64,000 bases of DNA from Coneutiohabitans sp964457925 (GCA_964457925.1 CAYWGH010000007.1:62001-126000); one strand, 5' to 3'. Counted from the stretch's first letter, positions 1-9,217 are shown. Translations and numbers: made by a program. The notes: generated by a model from the letters alone, not told the origin.

Positions 1-830
1 AGCAGGGGAAAGCCGCTGAAATCCGTTTGCCGCACCGTCGCGATGCGCAGGTTGTAAAGATCCATCGAAATGCTGGTGGAAATGCCCTCGCGTTCGCAGG
101 CGAGAATCGCTTCATCAATGCGATTGAGCCAGAGGCGCGGCACGACGAAAATCACACGGTCAATCACCTTGCGATGAATGATGAACGGAATGTCCTGAAT
201 GCGCCCGAGCACGCGATAGCCCTCGATCTCCTTGCCAAACATGCCGTGCTCATCGTCGATCAACCCGACGATGTTCAAACCCCAGTTCGAATGCGACTTC
301 ACGGTGCGGATGAAATCGCGCGCGCGTTTGCCGGTGCCGACGATCAGCAAATTGATGTGATTGTAGCCGCGTGAATGGATATAATCCAGAAAGAGATTGA
401 GCAGGTAACGCCCGATCAGCAGGAGAATAACGGTGTTCGCCCAAAAGATGGCAATGAAAAGACGGCTGGTCAGGAATAATTTGAACGCAAAAATCGGCGT
501 GCCCACCATCAATAAAGTCGCGACGCCGGCCAGAAAAATTTGCCAGATGCTTTTGCCCAGCGTTTTGGTGCGAAAATCCTTGTAAGCGCCGATAAACGAC
601 AGCGTGGCGATCCAGATGAGCAAGCAGAAGCCCACCAGAACGCGGTTTTTCTGGGTGAAATAAAGCAAGCCGTCGATATCCGGAGAGACTGCAAATGCCA
701 TTTCGCCGAGATTGTAAGCCTCGCGCAAAAAGAAGCTGACGAAATAGGAGACGATGAACGCGATTGTGATCACCGCCGCGTCAAGCATTCTGACCAAATT
801 GCTGAGAAACGCTTGTTTCTCTCTAACCAT
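1..830 (-). CDS. Polyprenyl glycosylphosphotransferase (initiating sugar transferase), partial
   Basis: The frame starts with ATG at 830 and stays open to the window edge, so the C-terminal catalytic part is missing. The visible 276 residues begin with hydrophobic membrane segments (about residues 15-35, 70-85, 105-125 and 130-150), followed by a CoA-binding-like Rossmann domain starting near 'NLLIVGTGKRARDF' and containing 'VGLIDDE'. This is the N-terminal layout of WbaP/EpsL-type enzymes, which load the first sugar phosphate onto undecaprenyl phosphate at the inner membrane. It is the last visible gene of the Wza-Wzc-epimerase run, which fits a capsule or exopolysaccharide operon. The family is clear from the context and domain order; the sugar substrate cannot be told without the C-terminal transferase domain. 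Confidence 0.8.
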   Translation of the reverse strand, partial: MVREKQAFLSNLVRMLDAAVITIAFIVSYFVSFFLREAYNLGEMAFAVSPDIDGLLYFTQKNRVLVGFCLLIWIATLSFIGAYKDFRTKTLGKSIWQIFLAGVATLLMVGTPIFAFKLFLTSRLFIAIFWANTVILLLIGRYLLNLFLDYIHSRGYNHINLLIVGTGKRARDFIRTVKSHSNWGLNIVGLIDDEHGMFGKEIEGYRVLGRIQDIPFIIHRKVIDRVIFVVPRLWLNRIDEAILACEREGISTSISMDLYNLRIATVRQTDFSGFPL

Positions 831-873
831 ATCGTGACCTCACCTTCCTGGGCAATGCCAATCCCGTCTGCAC

Positions 874-1833
874 TCAGGAGGCAATGGGATGATTTTCCTT
901 ATACCATTCCACAAAGCGCCGCACCCCCTCATGAATGTCCACGCGAGGGTTATAGCCGATTTCACGCTGTGCTTTTGAGATGTCGGCAAATGTAATCGGA
1001 ACATCGCCGGGTTGCGGCGGCAATTGCTCAATGACGGCTTTTTTGCCCAAATATTCCTGAATCAAATTGATCAACGACTTCAAATCGATGGTGCGGGACT
1101 CGCCGAGGTTGTAAATATGATACGAACTGCAGTGCGTCATCGCGGCCTCGATGCCATCGACGATATCCGTGATAAAGGTATAATCCCGCTTGCTCGAGCC
1201 GTCGCCGTACATCGGTACTTTCTCGCCGCTGGCAATCATCCGTGTGAATTTGTGAATCGCCATGTCCGGGCGCTGGCGCGGGCCATACACCGTGAAAAAA
1301 CGCAAACAACTCACGCGCAGGCCATAAAGGTGATGATAGGTGTAACACATCTGCTCGCCCGCCTTTTTGGTGGCGGCGTAAGGGCTGATGGGATGATCGA
1401 CCGGATCGCTTTCGGAAAACGGCACCTTGGGATTTTCGCCGTAAACCGAAGAGGACGAGCCGAAAATAAATTTGGGCACATTGGTTAGGCGCGCCAGCTC
1501 GAGCAGATTCAGCGTGCCTTCCATGTTGACTTTTTCATAGAGCAGCGGCTGCGCTATCGAAGGCCGTACCCCCGCGCGGGCCGCGAGGTGAATCACCGCT
1601 TCGAACGTGTGCGTGCGAAAAAGCTTTTCCAGGCTGGCGCGATCTAAAATATCGCCTTCAACTAAGGTGTAGTTCGATTGCTGCAGCAGGGGCGCGACGT
1701 TTCGCCGCTTGATTTCTGGAGTGTAGTAGTCATTGAAATTGTCCACATTCACGACCGCATGGCCCTTTGCCAGCAAGCGTTCGCTCAAATGCGAACCGAT
1801 AAAGCCTGCGCCTCCAGTCAACAAGCAGTTCAT
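874..1833 (-). CDS. NAD-dependent nucleotide-sugar epimerase, UDP-glucuronate 4-epimerase-like
   Basis: A 319-residue extended short-chain dehydrogenase/reductase. The NAD-binding glycine motif 'GGAGFIGSH' is at residues 7-15, and the catalytic Tyr-x3-Lys lies in 'SPYAATKKAGE' near residue 150, with a conserved Ser run 'FGSSSSVYG' before it. The motif 'RFFTVYGPRQRPDMA' is typical of GDP-mannose/UDP-glucuronate 4-epimerase relatives, which make UDP-galacturonate in the cytoplasm as a polymer precursor. The ATG at 1833 follows a GGTGAG ribosome site. It lies 30 bases downstream of the Wzc-like gene and upstream of the sugar transferase, so it probably supplies the activated sugar for this capsule locus. 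Substrate specificity is inferred from overall similarity only. Confidence 0.88.
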   Translation of the reverse strand: MNCLLTGGAGFIGSHLSERLLAKGHAVVNVDNFNDYYTPEIKRRNVAPLLQQSNYTLVEGDILDRASLEKLFRTHTFEAVIHLAARAGVRPSIAQPLLYEKVNMEGTLNLLELARLTNVPKFIFGSSSSVYGENPKVPFSESDPVDHPISPYAATKKAGEQMCYTYHHLYGLRVSCLRFFTVYGPRQRPDMAIHKFTRMIASGEKVPMYGDGSSKRDYTFITDIVDGIEAAMTHCSSYHIYNLGESRTIDLKSLINLIQEYLGKKAVIEQLPPQPGDVPITFADISKAQREIGYNPRVDIHEGVRRFVEWYKENHPIAS

Positions 1834-1863
1834 CTCACCGCCCTTAAGAGAATGAGTGCGAAA

Positions 1864-4212
1864 TCAATATTGGTAATAACTGTAGCCCTCGTGCGCCAAA
1901 TCCACGGTGGTGCCGTTCAGAATCACGCCGAGAATTTTGGCTTGCACGTTTTGAAACATTTCGATTTTTTTGCGCGCCACTTCGCGGTTGGTTTTGCCGG
2001 CACGCACGACGATGACGGTGCCGTCGACCTGCGTGCCCAGCACCACAGCATCCGTTGCGGCATTCAGCGGCGGCGTGTCAAAAATAATCAAATCGTAGCG
2101 CCGGCGCATTTCATCGAGAAAACGGCGCAACTGCACCGAGCCTAACATTTCCGAGGGATTTGGAATCAACGAGCCGCAACTGATGACCGAGAGATTGGGG
2201 ATATGCGTTTCGTGAATGATCTCCGAGGCGAGTACGGATCCGGTCAGATAATTGCTGAAGCCCGGTTCTTTCGGCACCGCGAACGTGTTGTGCAAAACGC
2301 CGCGGCGCAAATCCGTGTCGATGAGCAGGGTATTGCTCTTTTGTTGCGCCATGGTGATGCTGAGATTCGCAGCGGTAAACGACTTGCCGTCCCCCGGCGC
2401 GGTGGAGGTGATGACGAATGTTTGAATGCGCCCGGCGGATTTGGAATACAGAATATTCGTGCGCAACGAGCGGTACGCTTCGCCGACCGGCGTGGGGGCA
2501 TAATCGTGCGTCACCAGTTGCTGATCGATCAGCTTGGCTTTCTCCTGGTCTTGAAACTCATAATACTCGCCAAAGTTGATTTGCGGAATCGTGCCCAAGA
2601 CATTCAATTTCAGATTGCCCTTGATGTCATCCACCGACTTGATGGAACGGTCGAGCGCTTCGAGCGCAACGACGACGAACATGCCGAGCAGCAAACCGGC
2701 AACGCCGCCGGCCGCAGCTTTCGCTTTCTTGTTGCGATTCACCGGATATTCCGGCTCGATGGCGGGATCCAGGATTTCGATGTCGGATTTATCCGAAGTC
2801 ACCGCAATTTTGCCCTTTTGCAATTGCTCCTGCAGCGTTTGCAGATAATCCGATTTTTGTTTCCACTGGCGCTCAAGCCCCAACAACGTCGATTCCACAT
2901 TCGGGAGGCTGCCCAGTTGCCCTTCCAGCAAGGCCACTTCGCGGCCCTGCCGGCTGATCTCTTGCGCCAGATTGCTGAGCTTGGTGCGGCCAGACGATTG
3001 AATTTGGGCGTAAAGCTGGGTGATTTCATTTTCCAGGGCGATGACGTCCGGGTGCCGCTCCGTTTTACTGCGCAACTCGTCCGCTCGCCTTGTTTCCAAA
3101 TCGCTCAAGCGCTGCCGCGCCACGACCATCGAGGCGTTGTTATCAAAAAGGGAATGATTCACAATCCCCTTATAAACGTAACTAATCGCTTCGCGCTCGA
3201 CTCCGCTCACATTGGCCACTTGCGTATTGGCAGCGCGGTCCAACAGTTCCTTCAAACCGTCGCGTTGCTGTTTCAAAATCTCAAGTTTCTTTTCGGCCTC
3301 TGAGAGCTTGGCAACAGTCACCTCGTAGCGATTGCCGCCCACATTGCCGCCGGCGCGGCGCTTGGCCTCCGTATAGCGTTGATCGATTTCATCATAATCG
3401 CGTTGCGCCTGCCGCACCTGCTCTTGCAGGGTTTCCAACTGCTTTTCATCTTCACCGGCGCCGACGATTCTGCTTTTGTCGACGTAGAGTTGCGCCAAAC
3501 TGTTAACCGTTTGCGTCACGACATAAGGATCATTGTCGGTCAGCTTCACCGACATCAACGTTAAGCTCGAGTTTAACCCGGGCTGCACGCGCTGTTGCAG
3601 CGAGGAAACGACTTTTTTGAACGGAGCGACGGTGAAGATGACTTTTTGCGGCAGCTTCTGGGGATCGGCCAATTGAAACGAGATACCGTTCACTGAAATG
3701 GTGTCGTTGGCGGCGCGAAAGACATCGCCGGTGCGCAACGGAATTTCAATGTCTGAATCCTCGTCGATCATGGCGAGCATAAACTGCCCATCGCCGGGAA
3801 CGTGCAACACATACTTGCCGGCGCGCGGGTTGTACGTGCTGGAGAGCTGCGCAAAAATGCGATTGCGAATGAGGAATTTTTCGTGCTCGGACTCTTGTTC
3901 CAGCGTCACGGCCAGCCCCAACGCTGCGACCACTTGTTCGGCAAAGGTTCGGCTATTTAACTCCTCGACGATGCGTTGCATCATGGTCTCGGGGTTCTTG
4001 ATCGCGCTGATATTGCGAAAACTGATGGTCGCGGTCGCCTCATAAATCGGCTTTTCCTGTTTGACGTAAATCGTCCAGGGAATCGCCACGGCGGCTGCAA
4101 CAATCAACGCCAGCCACCAGCGCCGTTTGAGGGCTTGCACATAACGTCCAAGATCGAGCTTTTGGCCCTCCATTGCCCCGTCATCTTCAAACGCAAAGGT
4201 ATCGAGTCCCAT
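1864..4212 (-). CDS. Wzc-like polysaccharide co-polymerase / BY-type tyrosine kinase
   Basis: The protein (782 residues from ATG 4212) joins a Wzz chain-length domain to a cytoplasmic tyrosine kinase. Seen: a first membrane segment near residue 40, a long periplasmic coiled-coil region with the Wzz-type 'PEYPVNRNKKAKAAAGG' leading into a second membrane segment near 510, then a kinase with Walker A 'STAPGDGKSFTAANLS', Walker A' 'LLIDTDLRR' and Walker B 'DLIIFDTPP'. It ends in a tyrosine cluster 'GYSYYQY', the usual autophosphorylation tail. Such proteins control polymer length and export at the inner membrane. The open frame extends to TTG 4236, but ATG 4212 has AAGGAG and GGAG upstream and was chosen. 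The Wza-like gene precedes it in the same operon. Confidence 0.93.
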   Translation of the reverse strand: MGLDTFAFEDDGAMEGQKLDLGRYVQALKRRWWLALIVAAAVAIPWTIYVKQEKPIYEATATISFRNISAIKNPETMMQRIVEELNSRTFAEQVVAALGLAVTLEQESEHEKFLIRNRIFAQLSSTYNPRAGKYVLHVPGDGQFMLAMIDEDSDIEIPLRTGDVFRAANDTISVNGISFQLADPQKLPQKVIFTVAPFKKVVSSLQQRVQPGLNSSLTLMSVKLTDNDPYVVTQTVNSLAQLYVDKSRIVGAGEDEKQLETLQEQVRQAQRDYDEIDQRYTEAKRRAGGNVGGNRYEVTVAKLSEAEKKLEILKQQRDGLKELLDRAANTQVANVSGVEREAISYVYKGIVNHSLFDNNASMVVARQRLSDLETRRADELRSKTERHPDVIALENEITQLYAQIQSSGRTKLSNLAQEISRQGREVALLEGQLGSLPNVESTLLGLERQWKQKSDYLQTLQEQLQKGKIAVTSDKSDIEILDPAIEPEYPVNRNKKAKAAAGGVAGLLLGMFVVVALEALDRSIKSVDDIKGNLKLNVLGTIPQINFGEYYEFQDQEKAKLIDQQLVTHDYAPTPVGEAYRSLRTNILYSKSAGRIQTFVITSTAPGDGKSFTAANLSITMAQQKSNTLLIDTDLRRGVLHNTFAVPKEPGFSNYLTGSVLASEIIHETHIPNLSVISCGSLIPNPSEMLGSVQLRRFLDEMRRRYDLIIFDTPPLNAATDAVVLGTQVDGTVIVVRAGKTNREVARKKIEMFQNVQAKILGVILNGTTVDLAHEGYSYYQY

Positions 4213-4272
4213 CTTCTCCAAACTCCTTCTCAACAAATTGGTAAAAATACGGCTCTGAAACCACGATCGTAC

Positions 4273-4992
4273 TCAGCGATTGTTACGATCGGAAATTTGC
4301 AAATAGAGCACGGCTGCCGACAGGGCAAACGAGGTGTAACGCAAAAAATCGTCGGCTGTGAAACGCGAATACGTCGGCATGATCACTTGATCGCCCGAGC
4401 GCACGCCAAGCTGTTCGAGCGAATGCGCATTTTCAAAGCCTTCCAACAGGTTTTTGCTGACCGTGCGACCGCCGCGCATGACCTTGATTTTCCGCACATC
4501 CGCGCCATTGGCCGGACCGCCGGCAAGATTCACCAAGTCCCACAAGGATTCCTTGGCGCGAATCAGATACGAACCTGGGCGTTGCACAGCGCCCATCACA
4601 GCCACGCGGATGAGCGGCATGCAGAAAATCTGCTCGATCGGCGGTTTGATCGTGAGATCATTGAACAGGTCATCGCGAATGCGGCGCGCCAGGCTATCCG
4701 GCAGCAACCCGGCGGCTTTGATCGGCGCGCGCAGGTAAGGAATATAAATATAGCCGCCCTGATCGATTAAATAGTCGCCCGCAATATTCAAATCCTGCCG
4801 GCGGCCGGCGGCATCTCTGCCCTCGCTCTTTTCCAAAACGATGACGCGCACGCCTTCCCCGGCGCGGAAGCGAACACCGGCGCCGTCGCGGGAATAATAA
4901 CTTTGGGCAAAGCCCGGGGAGATGATAAAGCAGGAGAACAACATCGTGATGAAGGTTACTGCTCGGAGGAGGTGATACTGACGCTGGTTCAT
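4273..4992 (-). CDS. Wza-like polysaccharide export outer-membrane protein (SLBB domains)
   Basis: A 239-residue secreted protein with an N-terminal signal peptide (hydrophobic residues 8-28, ending near 'SPGFAQS'). It then has a polysaccharide export domain containing 'LNIAGDYLIDQGGYIYIPYL' and an SLBB-type segment 'VMGAVQRPGSYLI', followed by a hydrophobic C-terminal stretch. The family forms the outer-membrane channel through which capsular polysaccharide leaves the cell, working with a Wzc-type partner encoded immediately downstream here. There is no lipobox cysteine, so it is probably not a lipoprotein, and it is shorter than E. coli Wza (about 380 residues). A GGGAG ribosome site precedes ATG 4992. 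It appears to be the first gene of the operon. Confidence 0.88.
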   Translation of the reverse strand: MNQRQYHLLRAVTFITMLFSCFIISPGFAQSYYSRDGAGVRFRAGEGVRVIVLEKSEGRDAAGRRQDLNIAGDYLIDQGGYIYIPYLRAPIKAAGLLPDSLARRIRDDLFNDLTIKPPIEQIFCMPLIRVAVMGAVQRPGSYLIRAKESLWDLVNLAGGPANGADVRKIKVMRGGRTVSKNLLEGFENAHSLEQLGVRSGDQVIMPTYSRFTADDFLRYTSFALSAAVLYLQISDRNNR

Positions 4993-5683
4993 TTGTTTGG
5001 CTCCCTAACGTATCAGAATTCAATCCGTTGAACTGGCATGGCCGTTTCAATGTCAACGCCACATGAAAAGCGTCTTCTAAAACGTACCTTTTGTCAATTT
5101 ACGAATGACGTGCCGGTTAAGAATTGTTGCCGTATCGCGCAAGCTTATAACGCGATGCTTCCGGATTAGATTTGCTGCCATCTTTGTGACAGGCACGCGA
5201 GTAAAAAGTTAAATAGATTTTACCGCCAAATGAGCTTTTTGAGCAATCGGCGGGGCATAAAAAATGAATGCCGGCCTCAAGACCACAATACTTGCAGGCA
5301 ATTGTTATACCAACGGTTTGAACGCGATTCCAACGGTGAGGAGTTCGCAAGGTGTCAGACGGCGGAAGAGAAGGCAGGTAGCTTTCAGCGAAATATAGCG
5401 ACTCAGAGTCAGCCTCTCAGCGAAGCGACCGAACTCATTGATTTTTTATTGTATACATATTTGGCGCCGCACTCTAAATTTTGTGTTAGAAGAATGTTTC
5501 CAAATTTCTTTTCTGCGTTTCAGAGAAAATCAGATGAACCAGGCCAGCGTTTCATAAAATTCTTTGAATCTGCATTGCTGAAGTGCAAAATGTTATTTTG
5601 AGCAACCACTTAGAGCGGGATTAAAATGTGTTCTTTTTGAGTCAATCGCGCGAAAACGGGCACTCATTAATAAAAAAACCCGC
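4993..5683. other. Long intergenic region upstream of the capsule operon
   Basis: About 690 bases separate the Wza-like gene from the STAS gene. The section from roughly 5420 to 5680 is AT-rich compared with the genes around it. Two TTGACA-like hexamers occur on the minus strand near 5057 and 5093, but neither has a good -10 box at 17 bases, so no promoter is called. One short cysteine-containing minus-strand frame (5117-5350) is listed separately. No recognisable RNA, repeat or mobile element was seen. The promoter of the capsule operon should lie here. Confidence 0.5.
5117..5350 (-). CDS. Possible small cysteine-rich protein or gene remnant
   Basis: A 77-codon frame with a TTG start, no convincing ribosome site and no ATG. 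It contains 'CKYCG', 'CPADC' and 'RACHKDGSK', a spacing reminiscent of a small zinc-ribbon, and ends 'SRYKLARYGNNS'. The residue pattern looks more protein-like than the neighbouring spurious frames. I do not recognise the family. It may be a decayed or partial gene, or chance; confidence is low. Confidence 0.25.
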   Translation of the reverse strand: MRTPHRWNRVQTVGITIACKYCGLEAGIHFLCPADCSKSSFGGKIYLTFYSRACHKDGSKSNPEASRYKLARYGNNS

Positions 5684-6406
5684 TTAACGAGAACGATAAA
5701 AACGGAAGCGCTTCTCCTGAGTGTCCAGGTTCAGTTTTCTCAAGAGTTGATAGAGCTTCCACCAACTCATTTTCACGAAACCGAAGCGCTCCGTGTTCAA
5801 TGCTTGCACAATCTTTCGAATGCCTAAGGAGGGGTTTTCGATAATGATAACCTTGACCTTTTCACTCAACGGCAGCACGCGCTCGTCGATTTTTGATTTG
5901 GTGAATCCGGAGCGCGATTTCGTGCGCGCGCCCTCCGCTTCACGCATGCGCGAAGCAGATTTTGGCGGGTCCAACACCGCAACCTCACCCGTGGTTAGAT
6001 CTGTCGGGCTGTACGATTGCGCGACACTGCGCGTCAAATCCAGGCCGATCGAGAGGTCAAAATCGTCAATCGCTTCTTCTAGCGAGTCATACGCGTCTAA
6101 AATGCGGTTAAATTCGAGCATTTCAAAGACATCATGTACTTCCGGCGTCATCTCGACGATTTTCAAATCCCCGCCATTTTCACGAATGCCCTTAATCTCT
6201 CCGACAAACACGCCCCAGCCGGCAGAGCTGATATAATTGACCTGGCCCATGTCCACAATCAAATGATAATTCCCCTGCCGCAACACGGAGGTAATTTGTG
6301 TCAACATATCGGCGCACGTTTGTGTGTCGATGTATCCTTTCACACGGAACAAGGCGATGTCGCGTCGTGTCCCCACCTTGGTAACAGAAATCTCGATGCC
6401 TTCCAT
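5684..6406 (-). CDS. STAS-domain protein with C-terminal helix-turn-helix-like domain
   Basis: Of 240 residues, about 1-110 form a STAS domain of the anti-sigma-factor-antagonist type, with the characteristic 'LIVDMGQVNYISSAGWGVF' around the phosphorylatable serine (Ser-Ser-Ala-Gly). A low-complexity linker with several Ser/Arg residues follows. The C-terminal 65 residues ('NPSLGIRKIVQALN', 'MSWWKLYQLLRKL') look like a helix-turn-helix of the kind seen in transposases and DNA-binding regulators. A classical antagonist is only about 110 residues, so the extension is unusual. It may couple a phosphorylation switch directly to DNA or another partner; that is inference. AAAGG precedes ATG 6406. 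It is distant from the other partner-switching genes at 52-56 kb. Confidence 0.8.
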   Translation of the reverse strand: MEGIEISVTKVGTRRDIALFRVKGYIDTQTCADMLTQITSVLRQGNYHLIVDMGQVNYISSAGWGVFVGEIKGIRENGGDLKIVEMTPEVHDVFEMLEFNRILDAYDSLEEAIDDFDLSIGLDLTRSVAQSYSPTDLTTGEVAVLDPPKSASRMREAEGARTKSRSGFTKSKIDERVLPLSEKVKVIIIENPSLGIRKIVQALNTERFGFVKMSWWKLYQLLRKLNLDTQEKRFRFYRSR

Positions 6407-6648
6407 GTATCAAACCTTTGTATTCGCTTACTTTTTGAGCAGTTTCAAATATCATGCCGCCGCCGGTTGCTTGCAACGCTCACGGCATGAAAAATCATGC
6501 TTCGGGCTTGCGCCTCTCTTCTTGAGCGAAATGGCGCAGCACGCCAAGCTGCACTTGTCACAAAATTTGTTCAGTCTTGAAACAGGGGGCGTATCATTGT
6601 AAAACGCCGCATCACATCAATTTTGGACAAACGAGCGAGAATAGGCTG

Positions 6649-8133
6649 CTATTTCTTGCCGCGCGCCATCAACTGCGCATAAAGCCTGGTATAGGTCTCG
6701 GCAACCGATTCCCAAGAAGGATTTGCGGTCATCGCATTCTTGGCCATCTTGATCCAGCGTTTTTTGTCGTGGAAAAGGCCTGCGGCATTTTTGAAGGTTT
6801 TCGAAACCTCTTTGACTTCGCAACCGGGGAGCACGAATCCGTTTGCGCCGGCGGGTTTGCGATAGTCCTGCACGGCCTCGGTGTAGCCGTTATTCGCTGC
6901 GATCACGGGCAAAGCGCCATATTGCATGGCCGATAACACATGTGATGCCGGCAGGCTGGGGCAGGCTGCCGAAAAGGTCATATCTGCAGCCGCGCATGCT
7001 CGATGCAGAAACGCATCGTCATAACCGAATTGGCTGGCAAAACGTCCGGCATATTTCTTTTTGTATTTCGCCAGCGTCTTCTCGCTCTTTGCGCCGGATT
7101 CGCCAAGGAAAACGACTTGTACGTTCATTGCCAGCGCTTCGGCGACAATTGTTTCGACCTTGTCGCTCAACTCTGCCGCAAGCGGCTCGAAGAGCACGAG
7201 CAACGGCACACTCTCTTCAAATTTGCAGGCGAGGGATTCCAAAAATTCCTTCTTGCACCGCAGCTTGCCGCTCAAATCATTGGGCGTAAACGGATGCGGC
7301 AGATGCCCGCTGGCTGCCGGGTTCCACGCCGTTGTGTCAACAGCGTGCGAGACACCGGTGAAAAGCCTGCGTTTCTTTTGCAGAATGTCGGCAAGGCCGC
7401 GGGCAAGGCTGGGATGCTGTTGTATTTGTTTGGCATGGGCTTCACCAACCGTGCTGATCAAATCCGCGCACAATAAGCCGGCTTTGAGAAAGTTGAATTT
7501 GCCGTCCAGCGCAATCTGGCTTTCCGGATAATGCGACATTTCGGCGAGATCAAGCGCTTTCAAAATGGCGGAGGAGAAAATGCCTTGTTCTGTAAAATTG
7601 TGAATCGTCATCACCACTTTGGTGTTTTTGAAGAAGGGGTCCTCTTTGTGGGTGGTTTTCAGCAACACGGGAATCAATGCGGATTGCCAATCATTGCAAT
7701 GAATGATGTCGGGCTGCCAATGCAACATCTTGAGGGTTTCCAGGCAGCCTTTGCCAAATAGTGAGAAACGCTCGGCATTATCGGCGTAGACCTTTTTGCT
7801 CTTAGGGTCGGCATACAACCCCAGGCGGTCGAAGAACGGCTTATGATCGAAGAAATAAATTTGCACCTTGGCATCCGGTAGAAATGCGGATTTGCCGTTG
7901 GCAATAAACGTTTCGTGCGCCAGCTTGACCGGCATGTCTTTCAAACGAATCACATCACGCAGAACATATTTGCGTTCGTTTACGCTGCGATAGTTGGGCA
8001 TCATGACGCGGATATCATGATCCATCTCTTTCAGCGCTTTGGGCAAGGCGCTCGCGGTTTCTGCAAGCGGCCCTTTGCCGGCAAAGGGGGTTACTTCTGC
8101 TGCGACATAAAAAACTTTGAATTTGTTCTTCAT
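6649..8133 (-). CDS. Glycogen/starch synthase-like GT5 protein with degenerate active site
   Basis: A 494-residue protein that follows the GT-B fold of bacterial GlgA throughout. The N-terminal starch-synthase domain begins 'KVFYVAAEVTPFAGKG', with 'PDIIHCNDWQSALIP' at 141-155 and 'VVMTIHNF' at 173-180. Key positions have changed: the Lys-x-Gly-Gly-Leu loop is 'GKGPL' (19-23), the Arg-Leu-x3-Gln-Lys-Gly nucleotide-sugar segment is replaced near 'LVLFEPLAAELSDK' (312-325), and the Glu-Pro-Cys-Gly-Leu motif carrying the catalytic glutamate aligns with 'SLPASH' (393-398). It may have lost ADP-glucose transfer or gained a different role. AGGGA precedes ATG 8133. galT lies 85 bases upstream, suggesting a shared carbohydrate context. 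Confidence 0.8.
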   Translation of the reverse strand: MKNKFKVFYVAAEVTPFAGKGPLAETASALPKALKEMDHDIRVMMPNYRSVNERKYVLRDVIRLKDMPVKLAHETFIANGKSAFLPDAKVQIYFFDHKPFFDRLGLYADPKSKKVYADNAERFSLFGKGCLETLKMLHWQPDIIHCNDWQSALIPVLLKTTHKEDPFFKNTKVVMTIHNFTEQGIFSSAILKALDLAEMSHYPESQIALDGKFNFLKAGLLCADLISTVGEAHAKQIQQHPSLARGLADILQKKRRLFTGVSHAVDTTAWNPAASGHLPHPFTPNDLSGKLRCKKEFLESLACKFEESVPLLVLFEPLAAELSDKVETIVAEALAMNVQVVFLGESGAKSEKTLAKYKKKYAGRFASQFGYDDAFLHRACAAADMTFSAACPSLPASHVLSAMQYGALPVIAANNGYTEAVQDYRKPAGANGFVLPGCEVKEVSKTFKNAAGLFHDKKRWIKMAKNAMTANPSWESVAETYTRLYAQLMARGKK

Positions 8134-8218
8134 GAACCGATCCCTGTTTCGTCACAATCCATCAGGAGGATGCCGTATTACGGACTCGCCAGCGCGAGGG
8201 CTGCGCCGCTTGCCGTCC

Positions 8219-9217
8219 TCACATGGGCACGTCGCGCAAATGCTGCGCAGCCACTTCCGGCGGCGTCGGGTTGATATAAAAGCCGGAGCCCCATTCAAAA
8301 CCCGCAACCTTGGTTAATTTCGGAATGATCTCGAGATGCCAATGATATTCCGCCGTTAGCGGCTCCTGCACCGGCGAGGTATGCAGAATAAAGTTGTAGT
8401 GCGGGTTGCCCAGGGCGCTGTTGAGGCGTTGCAAGGTTTCACGCAACGCCGCTGCCAGTCCCCAAAAATGATCCAACTCCGTTGCTTCAAAATGAGAAAC
8501 ATGCCGCACCGGCAGCAGCCAGGTTTCGAAGGGGAAACGCGAGGCAAAGGGCTCGAGGGCGACATAGTCTTCGCGCGCCACCACCACGCGCTTGCCCGCA
8601 TGCAACTCCTGCCGGATGATGTCACAATAAATGCAACGTTCTTTGAATTCAAAATGCCGGCGCGCGCCATCCAGCTCTTCCAGCACGCGTTTCGGGATGA
8701 TTGGCGTTGCAATGAGCTGCGAATGTGAATGCTCCAACGAGGCGCCGGCTGCGGTGCCGTGATTTTTGAAGACCAGAATGTATTTGAAGCGCGCGTCTTT
8801 TTTTAAATCCAAAATCCGGTCACGAAACGTGAGCAGGATGTCGCGAATGTGTTCGATGGTCAAATCCGACAATTCGGCAAGATGATTGGGCGATTCGATG
8901 ATGACTTCGTGCGCGCCGACGCCGTTCATCAAATCGTACAACCCTTCGCCGCGGCGATTCAACTCACCTTCGATTTGCAGCGCGGGAAATTTATTCGGCA
9001 CAACGCGAATGCTCCAACCGGTAGTGTTGGGGGCAGAATGCTGCGGGCGCGTTGCAACGATTTCAGGCGGGGTTTTATCCTCATTGCCCGGACAAAACGG
9101 GCAAAAACCTCCGGCGCGATTCTTGGGTTCGACAACCCAATCGCCCGGCCGTTTTCCTCGCTCCGTCGAAATAATCACCCAGCGATCGGTAATAGGATCC
9201 TTCCGTAACTCCGGCAT
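8219..9217 (-). CDS. galT: Galactose-1-phosphate uridylyltransferase
   Basis: 332 residues from ATG 9217, near the usual length. It opens with the family signature 'ELRKDPITDRWVIISTERG', has the zinc-type 'CPFCPGNE' motif, and carries the catalytic His-x-His-x-Gln as 'EHSHSQLIATP'. A second Cys pair 'CIYC' and the HIT-like tail 'AEYHWHLEIIPK' complete the fold. The enzyme exchanges UMP between UDP-glucose and galactose-1-phosphate in the Leloir pathway. The frame continues to TTG 9250, but the family start aligns with ATG 9217. It is followed by the starch-synthase-like gene. No other Leloir gene is present in the window. Confidence 0.92.
   Translation of the reverse strand: MPELRKDPITDRWVIISTERGKRPGDWVVEPKNRAGGFCPFCPGNEDKTPPEIVATRPQHSAPNTTGWSIRVVPNKFPALQIEGELNRRGEGLYDLMNGVGAHEVIIESPNHLAELSDLTIEHIRDILLTFRDRILDLKKDARFKYILVFKNHGTAAGASLEHSHSQLIATPIIPKRVLEELDGARRHFEFKERCIYCDIIRQELHAGKRVVVAREDYVALEPFASRFPFETWLLPVRHVSHFEATELDHFWGLAAALRETLQRLNSALGNPHYNFILHTSPVQEPLTAEYHWHLEIIPKLTKVAGFEWGSGFYINPTPPEVAAQHLRDVPM

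Noticed and set aside
2203..3303. 366-codon plus-strand open frame
   Set aside because: Antisense to the Wzc-like kinase; product is low in recognisable structure.
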